A DNA stretch of 34,848 nucleotides from an uncultured Acidobacteriota bacterium (GCA_946887105.1 CAMPKJ010000022.1:1-34848); one strand, 5' to 3'. Positions 9,835 through 19,315 are shown, counted from the stretch's first letter. The notes: generated by a model from the sequence alone, not told the origin. Translations and numbers: made by a program.

Positions 9835-11205
9835 CTACAGCCCGTCCTGGGCCAGCGCGTAAGCCAATCCCGCCAACGCCGCCGTGTTCTGCGCGAGCGC
9901 TTTCGGATCGACTTTGTCGAGCGTGTCCGCCGGCGTGTGATGGAAATCGAAGTAATGCCGCGGATCGGGCACGAGGCCGAAGCCGACCACGCCCGCATCG
10001 GTCATCGGTGAGGTGTCGGCGCCGGTGTGCTTCGAGCTGGCGAAGAAGAGCGGTGCGACACGGTTGAGCATTTTCATGCGCGCCTGCAGGCGCTCGAGGT
10101 TCTTTCCTTCCAGCGTGGTGATGAAGCCGACCGGCGTCGCGGCGCCTGCATCGCTCTCGATGACGGCGACGTGCTTCTGGATCTCTTCGCGCTTGGCCGC
10201 GTTCTCGAAGTACTTGCGGCCGCCGCGCAGTCCGTTCTCCTCGTTCATGAACAGCACGCCGCGGATGGTGCGCTTCGGCACGATGCCGAGCTCCTTCATC
10301 ACGCGCATCGCTTCCATGACCATGACCACGCCGGAACCGTCGTCGATCGCGCCCGTGCCGAGGTCCCAGGAATCGAGATGACCGCCGATCAGCACGATCT
10401 CGTCGGGACGCTCGCTGCCGCGGATCTCCGCAATGACGTTCGATGAGGCGACGTCCGGCAGCGTGCGCGGCGTGAGCACGAGATGCATGCGCACCCGCTC
10501 CCCTTTCGCGAGCAGCCGGTGCACGAGTCCCGCATCCTCGGTGGTCATGGCCGCGGCGGGGATCTTCGGATGCTTCGGGTCGTAACGCAGCGAGCCGGTG
10601 TGCGGCGTGCGCAGCGATGCCGAGGCGACCGAGCGGATCACCGTGGCCACGGCGCCGAATTCGGCGGCGCGGCTCGCGCCGGTGCCGCGGAACACGACCG
10701 CCTTCGAATACGCCTGAAAGGCCTGTCCGCTTTCGACGAGCGCCATGTCCATCTCGCCGTTGTAGAAGACGATCTTGCCGGCGATCTTCGCGCGTCCGAG
10801 CTCCGCGAGCTGGTCGTACGACGTGACCTCGATGACCTCGGCGGTGATGCCCGCGGCAGGCGTGGCCACGCTGCCGCCGAGCGCGGTGAGCACGATGCGC
10901 TGATCGTTATGCGAGACCAGGCGCGCGCGTTCCTCGCCGCGCACCCAGTGCGGCACCATCACCGCCTCACGGCGCACGTCGATGCCCCACTCCTTGAAAC
11001 GCTTCTCTGTGTACTGCACCGCCAGCGCCGCACCCTTCGATCCCGAAAGGCGCGGCCCGATGTTGTCGGTCAGATACGCGAGCGTCTCGTACCCCTGCGA
11101 ATGGGCGAGGATGTGATCGATGAGACGGATGGCGGTGGCGTCGGTGGACTGCGCGAATGCGGACGCGGTGATCGTGAGAGTGAAGGCTGCGATTGTCTTT
11201 TTCAT
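9835..11205 (-). CDS. Exported M28-family zinc aminopeptidase
   Basis: A 456-residue secreted metallopeptidase, probably removing N-terminal residues from peptides in the periplasm. The start at 11205 gives MKKTIAAFTLTITASAFAQ, a clear signal peptide; an upstream in-frame ATG exists but its extra residues are repeat-encoded. A PA-type insert lies at about 115-245. The M28 zinc site is visible: H276 and D278 in GGHLDSWD, D288 in AIDDGSG, general base E322/E323 in MNEENG, D352 in ESDAG and H422/H423 in FDFHHTPADTLDKV. It lies 80 bases after the aldehyde dehydrogenase on the same strand, and the gap is entirely filled by a hairpin repeat. No Shine-Dalgarno is visible, so expression may depend on that repeat or be weak. 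Confidence 0.93.
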   Translation of the reverse strand: MKKTIAAFTLTITASAFAQSTDATAIRLIDHILAHSQGYETLAYLTDNIGPRLSGSKGAALAVQYTEKRFKEWGIDVRREAVMVPHWVRGEERARLVSHNDQRIVLTALGGSVATPAAGITAEVIEVTSYDQLAELGRAKIAGKIVFYNGEMDMALVESGQAFQAYSKAVVFRGTGASRAAEFGAVATVIRSVASASLRTPHTGSLRYDPKHPKIPAAAMTTEDAGLVHRLLAKGERVRMHLVLTPRTLPDVASSNVIAEIRGSERPDEIVLIGGHLDSWDLGTGAIDDGSGVVMVMEAMRVMKELGIVPKRTIRGVLFMNEENGLRGGRKYFENAAKREEIQKHVAVIESDAGAATPVGFITTLEGKNLERLQARMKMLNRVAPLFFASSKHTGADTSPMTDAGVVGFGLVPDPRHYFDFHHTPADTLDKVDPKALAQNTAALAGLAYALAQDGL

Positions 11206-11274
11206 AACGATGAACGATGAACGATGAACGATGGAAGAACGCACGTCATCGTTCCTCGTTCATCGTTCATCGTT
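11206..11274. repeat. Hairpin array of 7-bp AACGATG units
   Basis: Four tandem AACGATG units (11206-11233), a 13-base loop, then four inverted units (11247-11274). The arms are complementary over 28 bases with one mismatch. The left arm touches the start codon of the M28 peptidase (11205), and the right arm ends 11 bases from the stop of the aldehyde dehydrogenase. It fills the intergenic space and displaces any normal ribosome binding site. Confidence 0.93.
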
Positions 11275-11285
11275 CGCGCGAAGCG

Positions 11286-12824
11286 CTACAGTTCCGTATC
11301 GATCTGCGCTCTCTGCAGGTTGCCCGAGTAGTCGACGTAGATCGACTTCCACTCCGTGAACACGTCGATGCCCGCGACGCCCGCCTCGCGATGACCGTTG
11401 CCGGTCTCCTTCACACCGCCGAACGGCAGGTGCACCTCGGCGCCGATGGTCGGGGCGTTCACGTAGAAGATACCGGTGTACATGTCGCGCATGGCCGTGA
11501 AGGCCTTGTTCACGTCGCGCGTGTAGATCGACGACGACAGTCCGTACCGCACTCCGTTGCCGATCTCGATGGCGTGCTCGAGCGACTTGCAGCGGATCAC
11601 CGCCGTGACCGGTCCGAAGATCTCTTCCTGCGCGATGCGCATCTCCGGCGTCACCTCGGCGAACACGGTCGGCTCGTGGAAGAAGCCCTTTGCGTAATCG
11701 CCATCGCTGAGCACGTGTCCGCCCGCGACGAGCTTCGCTCCTTCGTCGATGCCGATCTTCACGTAGTCAGCGACCGTCTTCAGCTGCGAAGCCGAGACGC
11801 TCGGTCCCATGTCCACCTTCGCATCGAGGCCGTTGCCGACGCGCAGTTTCTTCGCGCGCGCCGCCAGCTTCTCGACGAACTGGTCGTAGACCTTGTCGTG
11901 CACGACCACGCGCGAGGCGGCAGTGCAGCGCTGGCCGGTCGTGCCGAACGCACCCCACAACGCGCCGTCGACGGCCAGGTCGACGTCCGCGTCATCCATC
12001 ACCATGATCACGTTCTTGCCGCCCATCTCCAGGTGAACGTGCTTGAACTGCGGCGCGCAGGCCATGTTGATGTCGCGGCCCACTTCGGTCGAGCCGGTGA
12101 ACGAGATCACGCGGACCTTGGGATGCTGCAGCATCGGCTCGCCGACTTCGCGGCCGCCGCCGGTGACCATGTTCCAAACACCCGCCGGCAGCCCCGCCTC
12201 TTCGAACGCCTCGGTGAGCATGACCACCGACAGCGGCGTGAGCGAAGCGGGCTTGATGACCACCGTGTTGCCGCACACCAGCGCGGCCATGCCCTTCCAC
12301 GCCGGAATGGCCATCGGGAAGTTCCACGGAGTGATCAGCCCGGCCACGCCGAGGGGCATGCGTACGGCCATGTTGAACTTGTTGTGCAGCTCGGAGGGAG
12401 TGGTCACGCCGAAGAGACGCCGTCCTTCGCCCGCGGCGAGGAAGGCCATGTCGATCGCTTCCTGAATGTCGCCTCTGGTCTCGTCGACCACCTTCCCCAT
12501 CTCGCGCGTCATCTCGCGCGCCATCTCGTCCTTGCGGCGCTTGAGGATGTCGCCGGCGCGATAGAGATACTCCGCGCGCTTCGGCGCCGGCGTCAGACGC
12601 CACGCCTCGTACGCTTTCGACGCCGCGTCGACCGCCACACTCACATCCGCGGCATTCGACTCCTGGAAGATCCCGATCAGATCGTCCTGATTGGCCGGGT
12701 TGCGGTTCTCGAACGTCTTCCCGCTGCCCGACTTCACCCACTGGCCATTGATGTAGTTCGCGTACTCACGCGTCTCGCGCAGCGAACGCTCGCGCGCGAA
12801 GGTGTTGGTTTCGGTTGCTGACAT
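11286..12824 (-). CDS. NAD(P)-dependent aldehyde dehydrogenase
   Basis: A 512-residue cytosolic enzyme that oxidises an aldehyde to a carboxylic acid with NAD(P)+. Family landmarks: PWNFP with N168, K191 in [15 protein letters not shown] near 242 (cofactor), E266 in HLEMGGKN (general base), nucleophile C300 in [11 protein letters not shown], and EEIFGPV near 401. The C-terminal [19 protein letters not shown] and FTEWK ending recalls the alpha-ketoglutaric-semialdehyde or succinate-semialdehyde branch, but substrate assignment is inference. The start at 12824 is supported by ACCTCC complement (GGAGGT) at 12832-12837. The M28 peptidase lies downstream; bactofilin lies upstream across a hairpin array. 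Confidence 0.93.
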   Translation of the reverse strand: MSATETNTFARERSLRETREYANYINGQWVKSGSGKTFENRNPANQDDLIGIFQESNAADVSVAVDAASKAYEAWRLTPAPKRAEYLYRAGDILKRRKDEMAREMTREMGKVVDETRGDIQEAIDMAFLAAGEGRRLFGVTTPSELHNKFNMAVRMPLGVAGLITPWNFPMAIPAWKGMAALVCGNTVVIKPASLTPLSVVMLTEAFEEAGLPAGVWNMVTGGGREVGEPMLQHPKVRVISFTGSTEVGRDINMACAPQFKHVHLEMGGKNVIMVMDDADVDLAVDGALWGAFGTTGQRCTAASRVVVHDKVYDQFVEKLAARAKKLRVGNGLDAKVDMGPSVSASQLKTVADYVKIGIDEGAKLVAGGHVLSDGDYAKGFFHEPTVFAEVTPEMRIAQEEIFGPVTAVIRCKSLEHAIEIGNGVRYGLSSSIYTRDVNKAFTAMRDMYTGIFYVNAPTIGAEVHLPFGGVKETGNGHREAGVAGIDVFTEWKSIYVDYSGNLQRAQIDTEL

Positions 12825-12843
12825 GAGTGTTACCTCCGGTTGG

Positions 12844-12933
12844 GAGTCGCAAAGTCTCAGAGTCTCAAAGTCTCAAAGGGGCCTGCGGCCAGAATCCTCT
12901 TTGAGACTTTGCGACTTTGAGACTTTGCGACTC
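12844..12933. repeat. Hairpin array of 8-bp AGTCKCAA units (copy A1)
   Basis: The left arm 12844-12878 (GAGTCGCAAAGTCTCA...) and right arm 12899-12933 are inverted copies over 35 bases with two mismatches, separated by 20 bases. Each arm is about four tandem 8-bp units alternating GTCGCAAA and GTCTCAAA. It starts 8 bases after the bactofilin stop (minus strand) and precedes the aldehyde dehydrogenase ribosome binding site. Confidence 0.95.
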
Positions 12934-12940
12934 GGTTGAA

Positions 12941-13363
12941 CTACTTGGCTTTCGCCGGCGCGGCGTCGTCCTTCGGCACGCGCGACCCCATGTCGACGTT
13001 GCCGCGGAACTTCGCGCCTTCGGCGACGATGATCTTCGGGGCTTTGATGTTGCCGTCCACCGTTGCGCTGGCGACCAGCTCGACTCGATCGTCGGCGGAG
13101 ATGTCGCCGGTGAGCTTGCCTTCCACGGTCACGTTGCGCGCGTGCACGGTCGCTTCGAGACGCGCCTTCGTACCGACGCGCAGATCGGCGGAGAGATTGA
13201 TCTTGCCACGCACCGTTCCTTCGACGAGCAGCGGCTCGGAGCCCGAGATCGTTCCCTCGATGGTCACGTTCGGACCGATGAATGCGGCGCCCGGTTGCGG
13301 GGCGGCGTTGGTGCGTGTGTCGGGACGCGGAGCGGGAATCGGTTCTTTGGAGAAAAGGGCCAT
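12941..13363 (-). CDS. Bactofilin (polymer-forming cytoskeletal protein)
   Basis: A 140-residue protein of the bactofilin family (DUF583), which self-assembles into nucleotide-free filaments that scaffold cell-shape or polar proteins on the inner membrane. The central beta-helix region (about 35-125) shows the periodic Val/Ile-Gly-x-Val pattern: IGPNVTIEGTISG, LLVEGTVRGKI, VTVEGKLTGDI and VDGNIKAPKII. It is flanked by a short Pro-rich N-terminus (PIPAPRPDTR) and an Ala/Lys-rich tail (DDAAPAKAK), as usual. The start at 13363 avoids an upstream extension that overlaps the divergent adaptor gene. It is divergent from the MacA-like gene, with 76 bases between them. No M23 peptidase partner is adjacent. 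Confidence 0.92.
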   Translation of the reverse strand: MALFSKEPIPAPRPDTRTNAAPQPGAAFIGPNVTIEGTISGSEPLLVEGTVRGKINLSADLRVGTKARLEATVHARNVTVEGKLTGDISADDRVELVASATVDGNIKAPKIIVAEGAKFRGNVDMGSRVPKDDAAPAKAK

Positions 13364-13439
13364 TGATGTCCAGTCGACCTCGAAAAGTGGGGCCGAAGCA
13401 TACGATAGACTTCCGCGCGCTTCAAAATCGGAGACGGGT

Positions 13440-14687
13440 GTGCACGTTCTACGTACCACGACAACACTGATCCTTCTCACGTCGCTGCTCGCGTGCAAAG
13501 GCCGCGGCAGGAAAGACGAGCAATACAAGACCGAAGAAGTGGACCGCGGCACCGTGACCATGACCGTCACCGCCACCGGAACGCTCTCGGCCGTCACCAC
13601 GGTGCAGGTCGGCAGCCAGGTCTCCGGCGTGATCGCCCGCCTGTACGCCGACTTCAACAGTCAGGTGAAAAAGGGGCAGCTCCTCGCCGAGCTCGACCCC
13701 ACCCCGTTCGAGGCGCAGGTCGAACAGCGCCGCGCCGATCTCACGCAAGCGCAGGTGCAGACCGACGACGCGCGCATCAAGTACGAACGGCAACGCCGCC
13801 TGATGGAGGGCGGCCTCACCTCGCAAGCCGAAGTCGACGCCGCGGAGTCGCAGTTCAAGTCGGCCAACGCGCAGGTGCGCCAGGCCCAGGCCGCGCTCAG
13901 CCAGGTGCTGACCAACCTCCGCTACACCAGGATCATCTCCCCCATCGACGGCATCGTCGTCGACCGGCAATACGACGTCGGCCAGACCGTGGCCGCGTCG
14001 TTCCAGGCGCCGACGCTGTTTCAGATCGCGCAGGACCTCACCAAGATGCAGGTCCAGGCGGATGTCGATCAGAGCGACATCGGACGCGTGCAGGTCGGCC
14101 AGGTGGCGCGCTTCAACGTCGATGCGTATCCGGAGGAAGAGTTCCGCGGCCGCATCTCGCAGATCCGCTTCAACGCGCAGGTGAATCAGAACGTGGTCAC
14201 GTATCCGGTGATCATCGAAGTCGCGAATCCCGAGGGGCGGCTGCGGCCGAAGATGACCGCAAACGTGACCATCGACGTGCAGAGCGTGAAGAACGTCCTG
14301 CGCGTGCCGAACGCCGCGCTGCGATTCAAGCCGCCCACCGACGAGAGCGCGGAACGGAGCGGCGGAGGCGGTGGCGACGCCATGCAACGCGCCGCGCGCA
14401 GCGGCCGCGGACGCGGTCCCGCCGGCGCCGCCGGACAGATGCCCGGCCGCCGCGGCGGCGATACGTCGAAAGCGCAAACGGTGTACATCCTCGACGCGGA
14501 AAAGAAACTCAAGCCGGTCGAGATCCGCACCGGCATCACCGACGGCCGCTTTACGCAGATCGTCTCCGGTCCGCTGAAGCAAGGCGACGCGGTGGTGATC
14601 GGCGTGGCCACCTCGAAGGTCGAAGGGCCTCCGCCGATGGGCGGACAAGGTGGCCCGGGCGGTCGCGGCGGACGCCGGGGAGGCTGA
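13440..14687 (+). CDS. MacA-like periplasmic adaptor lipoprotein (HlyD/RND family)
   Basis: A 415-residue membrane-fusion protein linking an ABC transporter to an outer membrane channel for efflux or export. The GTG start at 13440 follows GGAG (13430-13433) and gives a lipoprotein signal with lipobox SLLAC, Cys19. A barrel-sandwich half (VQVGSQVSGVIARLYADFNS near 58) is followed by a coiled-coil hairpin (about 95-155, QAQVQTDDARIKYERQRRL), then the second half-lipoyl segment SPIDGIVVDRQYDVGQTV and the beta-barrel and membrane-proximal domains. Odd points: a Gly/Arg-rich insert (about 305-340) inside the C-terminal domain and a tail of Gly, Pro and Arg. The ABC ATPase begins 1 base after its stop, so they form an operon. 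Cargo unknown. Confidence 0.92.
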   Translation: MHVLRTTTTLILLTSLLACKGRGRKDEQYKTEEVDRGTVTMTVTATGTLSAVTTVQVGSQVSGVIARLYADFNSQVKKGQLLAELDPTPFEAQVEQRRADLTQAQVQTDDARIKYERQRRLMEGGLTSQAEVDAAESQFKSANAQVRQAQAALSQVLTNLRYTRIISPIDGIVVDRQYDVGQTVAASFQAPTLFQIAQDLTKMQVQADVDQSDIGRVQVGQVARFNVDAYPEEEFRGRISQIRFNAQVNQNVVTYPVIIEVANPEGRLRPKMTANVTIDVQSVKNVLRVPNAALRFKPPTDESAERSGGGGGDAMQRAARSGRGRGPAGAAGQMPGRRGGDTSKAQTVYILDAEKKLKPVEIRTGITDGRFTQIVSGPLKQGDAVVIGVATSKVEGPPPMGGQGGPGGRGGRRGG

Positions 14688-14688
14688 C

Positions 14689-15432
<744 letters not shown>

Positions 15433-16245
15433 TAGCGGTATCCGGGTGGGACCGCGAGGGCCTCAGCGGGAAGGTCGACTGTCTCGAAGTCGTCGAACGT
15501 CGTGGTCACCAGGTCGACCATGACAGCCCCGCCCTCATATCGCCGGGACACCGACAGGATGCGTTTCAGAGGGAAGCCTTTTCACGGCTGACAACGCGGC
15601 GGCGACCGGTTGATCGACCGCGGCGAATCCTGTGCGAACGTTGCGCAGATCCATCGGAACGACCGCCAGTTTGATCTCGTCCGTCGTCCAGAGGAGGATG
15701 GTGGAATGGAACATCACGCGGATCGTTTCCGCGCCGATCTTCAGTTTCACGTCATGGGCGAATTTCAGCACGTACTTCCTCGCCGGAAACCCGGCGATCC
15801 GCTCCTCCGACGGTTCCTCCTCCATGCTGACGTTCTTCACCGCCACGACGTCCTTCGAGTTCTCGTCGAGGAACGGCACCGAGTAATGTCCAGTGGACAT
15901 TCCTTTCGACCGGCCGCCCTTCAGCCGGTAGTACGTCGAGAGTTTCTCGTTCAACGCGATCACGGTCTTGCCGCCATCGGTCGAAAAGGAGGCGTTGGCC
16001 ATGAGGTCGCCCTCACTGTCGATCCGATACGACAAGCCGTCGACGCGAACGATCCCCGAATGCTTCGGGTTCAGAGCATCGCCCGTCGACTCGACGACGT
16101 ACCGGAATTGCGTCGCCGCCGCGGCCGTGCCGGCCAGCAGCAACGCGAAAGCGAGCAGGACGCTGCGCATGATCGTTCCGAGTATGACGCAAGCGAAGCG
16201 GAACGCCGCCGTCCCGCCGCCTTACCGGTTGACGCGCCGCCTCTC

Positions 16246-16279
16246 CTTTGAGACTTTGCCACTTTGCGACTGTGAGACT
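16246..16279. repeat. Half element of the AGTCKCAA family (copy A2)
   Basis: CTTTGAGACTTTGCC followed by ACTTTGCGACTGTGAGACT is about four 8-bp units in one orientation only, with some mutated units. No inverted partner arm lies on either side. It sits in the divergent gap between the frameshifted gene (start 16170) and the ABC permease (start 16294), just upstream of the permease ribosome binding site. Confidence 0.8.
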
Positions 16280-16293
16280 GGACGGAGGGCAGG

Positions 16294-17523
16294 GTGCGAA
16301 CGTCGATCATGCGATTGGGCAACATCACCGTCGTCGGTCTGAAATCGATCGCGAGGAACAAGCTGCGCTCGCTGCTCACCGCGCTCGGCGTGGTGATCGG
16401 CGTGGCGTGCGTGATCGTCTCCGTGGCCATCGGCGCCGGAGTGGCGGCGTCCGTCTCCGAGATGATCAACTCCCTCGGCTCGAACTTCATCATGATCATG
16501 CCCGGCGCGGCCACGCAGAGCGGTGCGCGCATCTTCACCGGACAGTCCACGCTCACCGAAGAGGACGCGAACGCGATCAAAAACGAAGCGCCGGCGGTGG
16601 CGTACGTCTCACCGCAGCTGCGCACTGCGGGACAAGTAGTGGCCGGCGAATTGAACTGGTCGACGCAGATCTACGGCGTGGGCATCGACTGGCCGAACAT
16701 CCGCGCCTGGAACGTCAGGGACGGCGGGTTCTTCAGCGAAGGCGACATCCGCGCCGGCGCGAAGGTGGCCGTCCTCGGCACGACCGTCGCCGACAGCCTC
16801 TTCCCGAACGGCGACGCCGTGGGCTCGATCATCCGCGTCAAGAACGTGCCGTTCAAAGTGGTGGGCGTGCTGGAGAAAAAAGGGGGCAGCATGATGGGCT
16901 CCGATCAGGACGACATGATCGTCGCGCCCTACACCACCGTACAGAAGCGGCTGATGGGACAGCAGCGTTTCGGGATGATCATCGCCTCGGCGGCGTCGGC
17001 CGAACAGGTGCAGGAAGCGCAGGACCAGATCGACGCGCTGTTGCGCCAGCGCCATCGCATCCCGCCCGGCGCCGACGCCGACTTCATGATGCGCTCCCAG
17101 GAAGAGATCGCCCAGGCCAACGCGCAGCAGGTCCAGCTCATGCGCAACCTCCTGCTCGGCATCGCCATCGTCTCGCTGTTCGTCGGCGGCATCGGCATCA
17201 TGAACATCATGCTGGTCAGCGTCACCGAGCGCACGCGCGAGATCGGCATCCGCATGGCCATCGGCGCGCGCGGCCGGCACGTGCTCCTGCAGTTCCTCTT
17301 CGAAGCGGTGACGCTGTCGGTGCTGGGCGGCCTGATCGGCGTCCTGCTCGGCGTCGGCGTCGCCAAGGCGTTCGCGAACATCGCCAAGTGGCCGATCGTG
17401 ATCAGCCCCACGGCCATCGTGGTGGCCTTCGTCGTCGCCGCGACCGTAGGCATCTTCTTCGGCTTCTATCCCGCGCGCAAAGCGAGCAAGCTCGATCCGA
17501 TCGACGCGCTGCGTTACGAATGA
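16294..17523 (+). CDS. MacB-type ABC transporter permease (FtsX fold)
   Basis: A 409-residue inner membrane permease with a large periplasmic domain, partner of the ATPase and adaptor upstream. TM1 lies near residues 26-50 (LTALGVVIGVACVIVSVAIG), followed by a periplasmic MacB-PCD domain (about 55-270). The C-terminal FtsX domain has three TMs near 285-305, 332-355 and 368-392, with the coupling-helix motif VTERTREIGIRMAIGAR and the ending FYPARKASKLDPIDALRYE. The GTG start at 16294 has GGAGG at 16284-16288; ATG 16309 is a weaker alternative. The next gene overlaps by ATGA. Adaptor, ATPase and permease make a tripartite MacAB-like system, though no TolC gene is in the window. Confidence 0.95.
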   Translation: MRTSIMRLGNITVVGLKSIARNKLRSLLTALGVVIGVACVIVSVAIGAGVAASVSEMINSLGSNFIMIMPGAATQSGARIFTGQSTLTEEDANAIKNEAPAVAYVSPQLRTAGQVVAGELNWSTQIYGVGIDWPNIRAWNVRDGGFFSEGDIRAGAKVAVLGTTVADSLFPNGDAVGSIIRVKNVPFKVVGVLEKKGGSMMGSDQDDMIVAPYTTVQKRLMGQQRFGMIIASAASAEQVQEAQDQIDALLRQRHRIPPGADADFMMRSQEEIAQANAQQVQLMRNLLLGIAIVSLFVGGIGIMNIMLVSVTERTREIGIRMAIGARGRHVLLQFLFEAVTLSVLGGLIGVLLGVGVAKAFANIAKWPIVISPTAIVVAFVVAATVGIFFGFYPARKASKLDPIDALRYE

Positions 17524-17873
17524 CACCCGCCGAATGGGCCGCCCGCTATTTCGAAGCGTGGAAATCGAACGACCGCGCAATGGTCGAGTCGCTCTTCACC
17601 GAGGACGCCGTCTACTACTACGGCCCCTTCCGCCCGCCCGCCACCGGCCGTGAGGAGATCGTGCAACGCTGGATCGAAAACGTCCCGCCGGACAACGTCC
17701 GCACCACGCACGAAATCGTCGCCACGTCCGGCGACACGTCCGTCATTCGCTGGACCGTATCGTTCGATGCCACGGAAATGGACGGCGTACTGATCGTGAC
17801 GCTCGACGAGCACGGGCGATGCCGCGAGCATCGCGAGTGGTACGCGCAACGAACCGTGGATCGCGAGGCTTGA
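17520..17873 (+). CDS. NTF2-like (SnoaL-type) protein
   Basis: A 117-residue cytosolic protein with the NTF2-like cone fold of SnoaL/ketosteroid-isomerase-like proteins. Evidence is the N-terminal helix AARYFEAWKSNDRAMVESLF, then TEDAVYYYGPF and the loop GREEIVQRWI, followed by beta strands (TSVIRWTVSFDA, DGVLIVTLDEHGRCREHREW). Such proteins may isomerise, hydrolyse or simply bind small molecules; no activity can be assigned. The ATG overlaps the permease stop (ATGA), so translation is probably coupled, although a functional link to export is not obvious. The kinase gene starts 3 bases after its stop. Confidence 0.85.
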   Translation: MTPAEWAARYFEAWKSNDRAMVESLFTEDAVYYYGPFRPPATGREEIVQRWIENVPPDNVRTTHEIVATSGDTSVIRWTVSFDATEMDGVLIVTLDEHGRCREHREWYAQRTVDREA

Positions 17874-17876
17874 GCG

Positions 17877-18383
17877 ATGGCGCAGATTCATCTCGTCGTA
17901 GGCCCGGTCGGATCAGGCAAGTCGACATTTGCCCGGAAGCTCTGTCACGAGCGCAATGCCGTCCTGCTCAACCTGGATGAATGGATGACACGCCTCTTCA
18001 GCCCCGACCGGCCGGAAGCTGGGATTGTCGAGTGGTATGTCGAGCGGGCGTCCCGTTGTGTCGATCAGATCTGGCAGATCACACTCGATCTCCTGCGAGC
18101 GCGGATCGACGTCGTGCTGGAGATCGGACTCATTCGGAGCCATGACCGCGAGGCTCTCTATTCACGCGTGGACGCCGAGGCGCTCGATCTCACCATTCAT
18201 GTGATCGATGCGCCGCGAGAGCTCCGTCGCGCCCGTGTCGCGAGACGAAACATCGAACGCGGCGCCACATTCGCGATGGAAGTCTCGCCCCGAATTTTCG
18301 AGTTGGCCAGCGACATGTGGGAGCCACTCACCGAGATCGAGTGCGATGGACGAGACGTGCGATTCGTCAGTGTTGACGGTTGA
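17877..18383 (+). CDS. P-loop kinase of the AAA_33/zeta-toxin-like class
   Basis: A 168-residue cytosolic P-loop NTPase. Walker A is GPVGSGKST near residues 9-17; a LNLDEWMTRLF motif follows (residues near 31-41), in which the Asp would contact substrate. A strand DVVLEIGLI (about 80-90) and the Arg-rich lid RRARVARRNIERG near 113-125 complete the kinase pattern. Length and order fit small kinases such as gluconate kinase-like, chloramphenicol-phosphotransferase-like or zeta-toxin-like proteins, but the substrate cannot be told. It is the last gene of the permease run (3 bases after the NTF2-like gene) and ends 8 bases from the convergent TIR-like gene. No antitoxin gene is visible, arguing against a toxin. 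Confidence 0.85.
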   Translation: MAQIHLVVGPVGSGKSTFARKLCHERNAVLLNLDEWMTRLFSPDRPEAGIVEWYVERASRCVDQIWQITLDLLRARIDVVLEIGLIRSHDREALYSRVDAEALDLTIHVIDAPRELRRARVARRNIERGATFAMEVSPRIFELASDMWEPLTEIECDGRDVRFVSVDG

Positions 18384-18391
18384 AGTGAGCC

Positions 18392-19315
18392 TCAACTGTC
18401 CGCGATCCGCTTCCAATCCTGGATGCGTTCGGTGAGCAAATCCGCGCGCCGCTGATCGTCGCGTCCGTCCAGGATCGCAATGTCTTCCGCGGCGGCGCGC
18501 ACATAGATCCCGGACGTGCGCTCGTTGACCTCGTGCGTGGCCGAATGCGTGGTGAAGTACCCCGACGCACGATCCGCGGATTCAACGCGGATCTCTCCGA
18601 AGCCGTCCAGCTGTGGCGCATTTGCGTGCCGGGGTCGTTCTCCCTTCCAGTAATAGAAAATCCCGGGAGGGTCTTTCTTCTCCTTGACGGCTTCGCTCCA
18701 ATATCTCGATGACAGGCGCCCATCTTCCTGCCATGCCCTTCCCGCGACCTCCAGCGCGCCATCGCGATCGCGCGAGATCCGCAAGAGACTGACCGCGGAC
18801 GGTTCCTGCTGGCTGCGTTCCGTCAAGGAGAATTGCCACCACAGGCCTTCAATGCGTGCGAGCCGGCCCTCGTTCTCGATTGCTTTCCGGAGCTTCTCCT
18901 TGACTGATTGAAGCTCTCTCTGGTTCGTCGCGCCGTACCGCACGCACGTGAGGCCGAGGAGATCGGTCGGAAGTTTCGTGTCCGTCGCGTGCAGGATGAA
19001 CGTTCGGCGCATGCCCAGGGTGCCGCCGAAGAGACCGGCCTCGAAAACGACGTTGTCCCGGGGCGAGGCCTGACCCGCTGTTCGGGACTCCGGGGCGGAG
19101 AGACTTGCCGTCGTCCAATCGTCCTGCGCGAAGACGAACGCGGCGAAGTCGACCTGGCGCGCGAGTTCCACGAGACGTTCCAGCGTCGTGGTGCCGGGAT
19201 TGAACGATGTCGTCCACGGCTCTACGAAGGCAATGTCCTCCAGACCCTGCGTGAGCGCTTCCAGCAGCTTGGCTTGCTTTCCTGATGAGCCCAGGAAGAT
19301 CCGCGGCTTGTCCAT
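18392..19315 (-). CDS. TIR-like nucleotide-binding protein, candidate defence effector
   Basis: A 307-residue protein. Residues 4-130 match the TIR-like predicted nucleotide-binding family (PF10137 type): RIFLGSSGKQAKLLEAL, FNPGTTTLERL, VDFAAFVFAQDD, SPRDNVVFEAGLFGG with candidate catalytic E92, and KLPTDLLGLTCVRYGA. Family members include NAD-consuming effectors of bacterial immunity, such as CBASS-associated TIR proteins. Residues about 155-290 form a beta-rich domain I do not recognise (IEGLWWQFSL, GIFYYWKGERP, GFGEIRVESADRASGYF), which may be the sensor. The start at 19315 follows a GGGGGTAAGG leader; an ATG at 19327 is possible. No cyclase or STING gene lies nearby, so it may act alone. 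G+C looks a little lower than its neighbours. Confidence 0.82.
   Translation of the reverse strand: MDKPRIFLGSSGKQAKLLEALTQGLEDIAFVEPWTTSFNPGTTTLERLVELARQVDFAAFVFAQDDWTTASLSAPESRTAGQASPRDNVVFEAGLFGGTLGMRRTFILHATDTKLPTDLLGLTCVRYGATNQRELQSVKEKLRKAIENEGRLARIEGLWWQFSLTERSQQEPSAVSLLRISRDRDGALEVAGRAWQEDGRLSSRYWSEAVKEKKDPPGIFYYWKGERPRHANAPQLDGFGEIRVESADRASGYFTTHSATHEVNERTSGIYVRAAAEDIAILDGRDDQRRADLLTERIQDWKRIADS

Noticed and set aside
11205..11244. Longer start for the M28 peptidase (ATG at 11244)
   Set aside because: The extra residues are encoded by the AACGATG array and would bury the signal peptide.
11217..12821. 534-aa plus-strand ORF opposite the aldehyde dehydrogenase
   Set aside because: Shadow ORF with His/Arg-rich composition; the dehydrogenase is complete on the minus strand.
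17877..18383. P-loop kinase as a toxin of a toxin-antitoxin pair
   Set aside because: No small antitoxin gene is adjacent, and the kinase is at the end of a transporter run.
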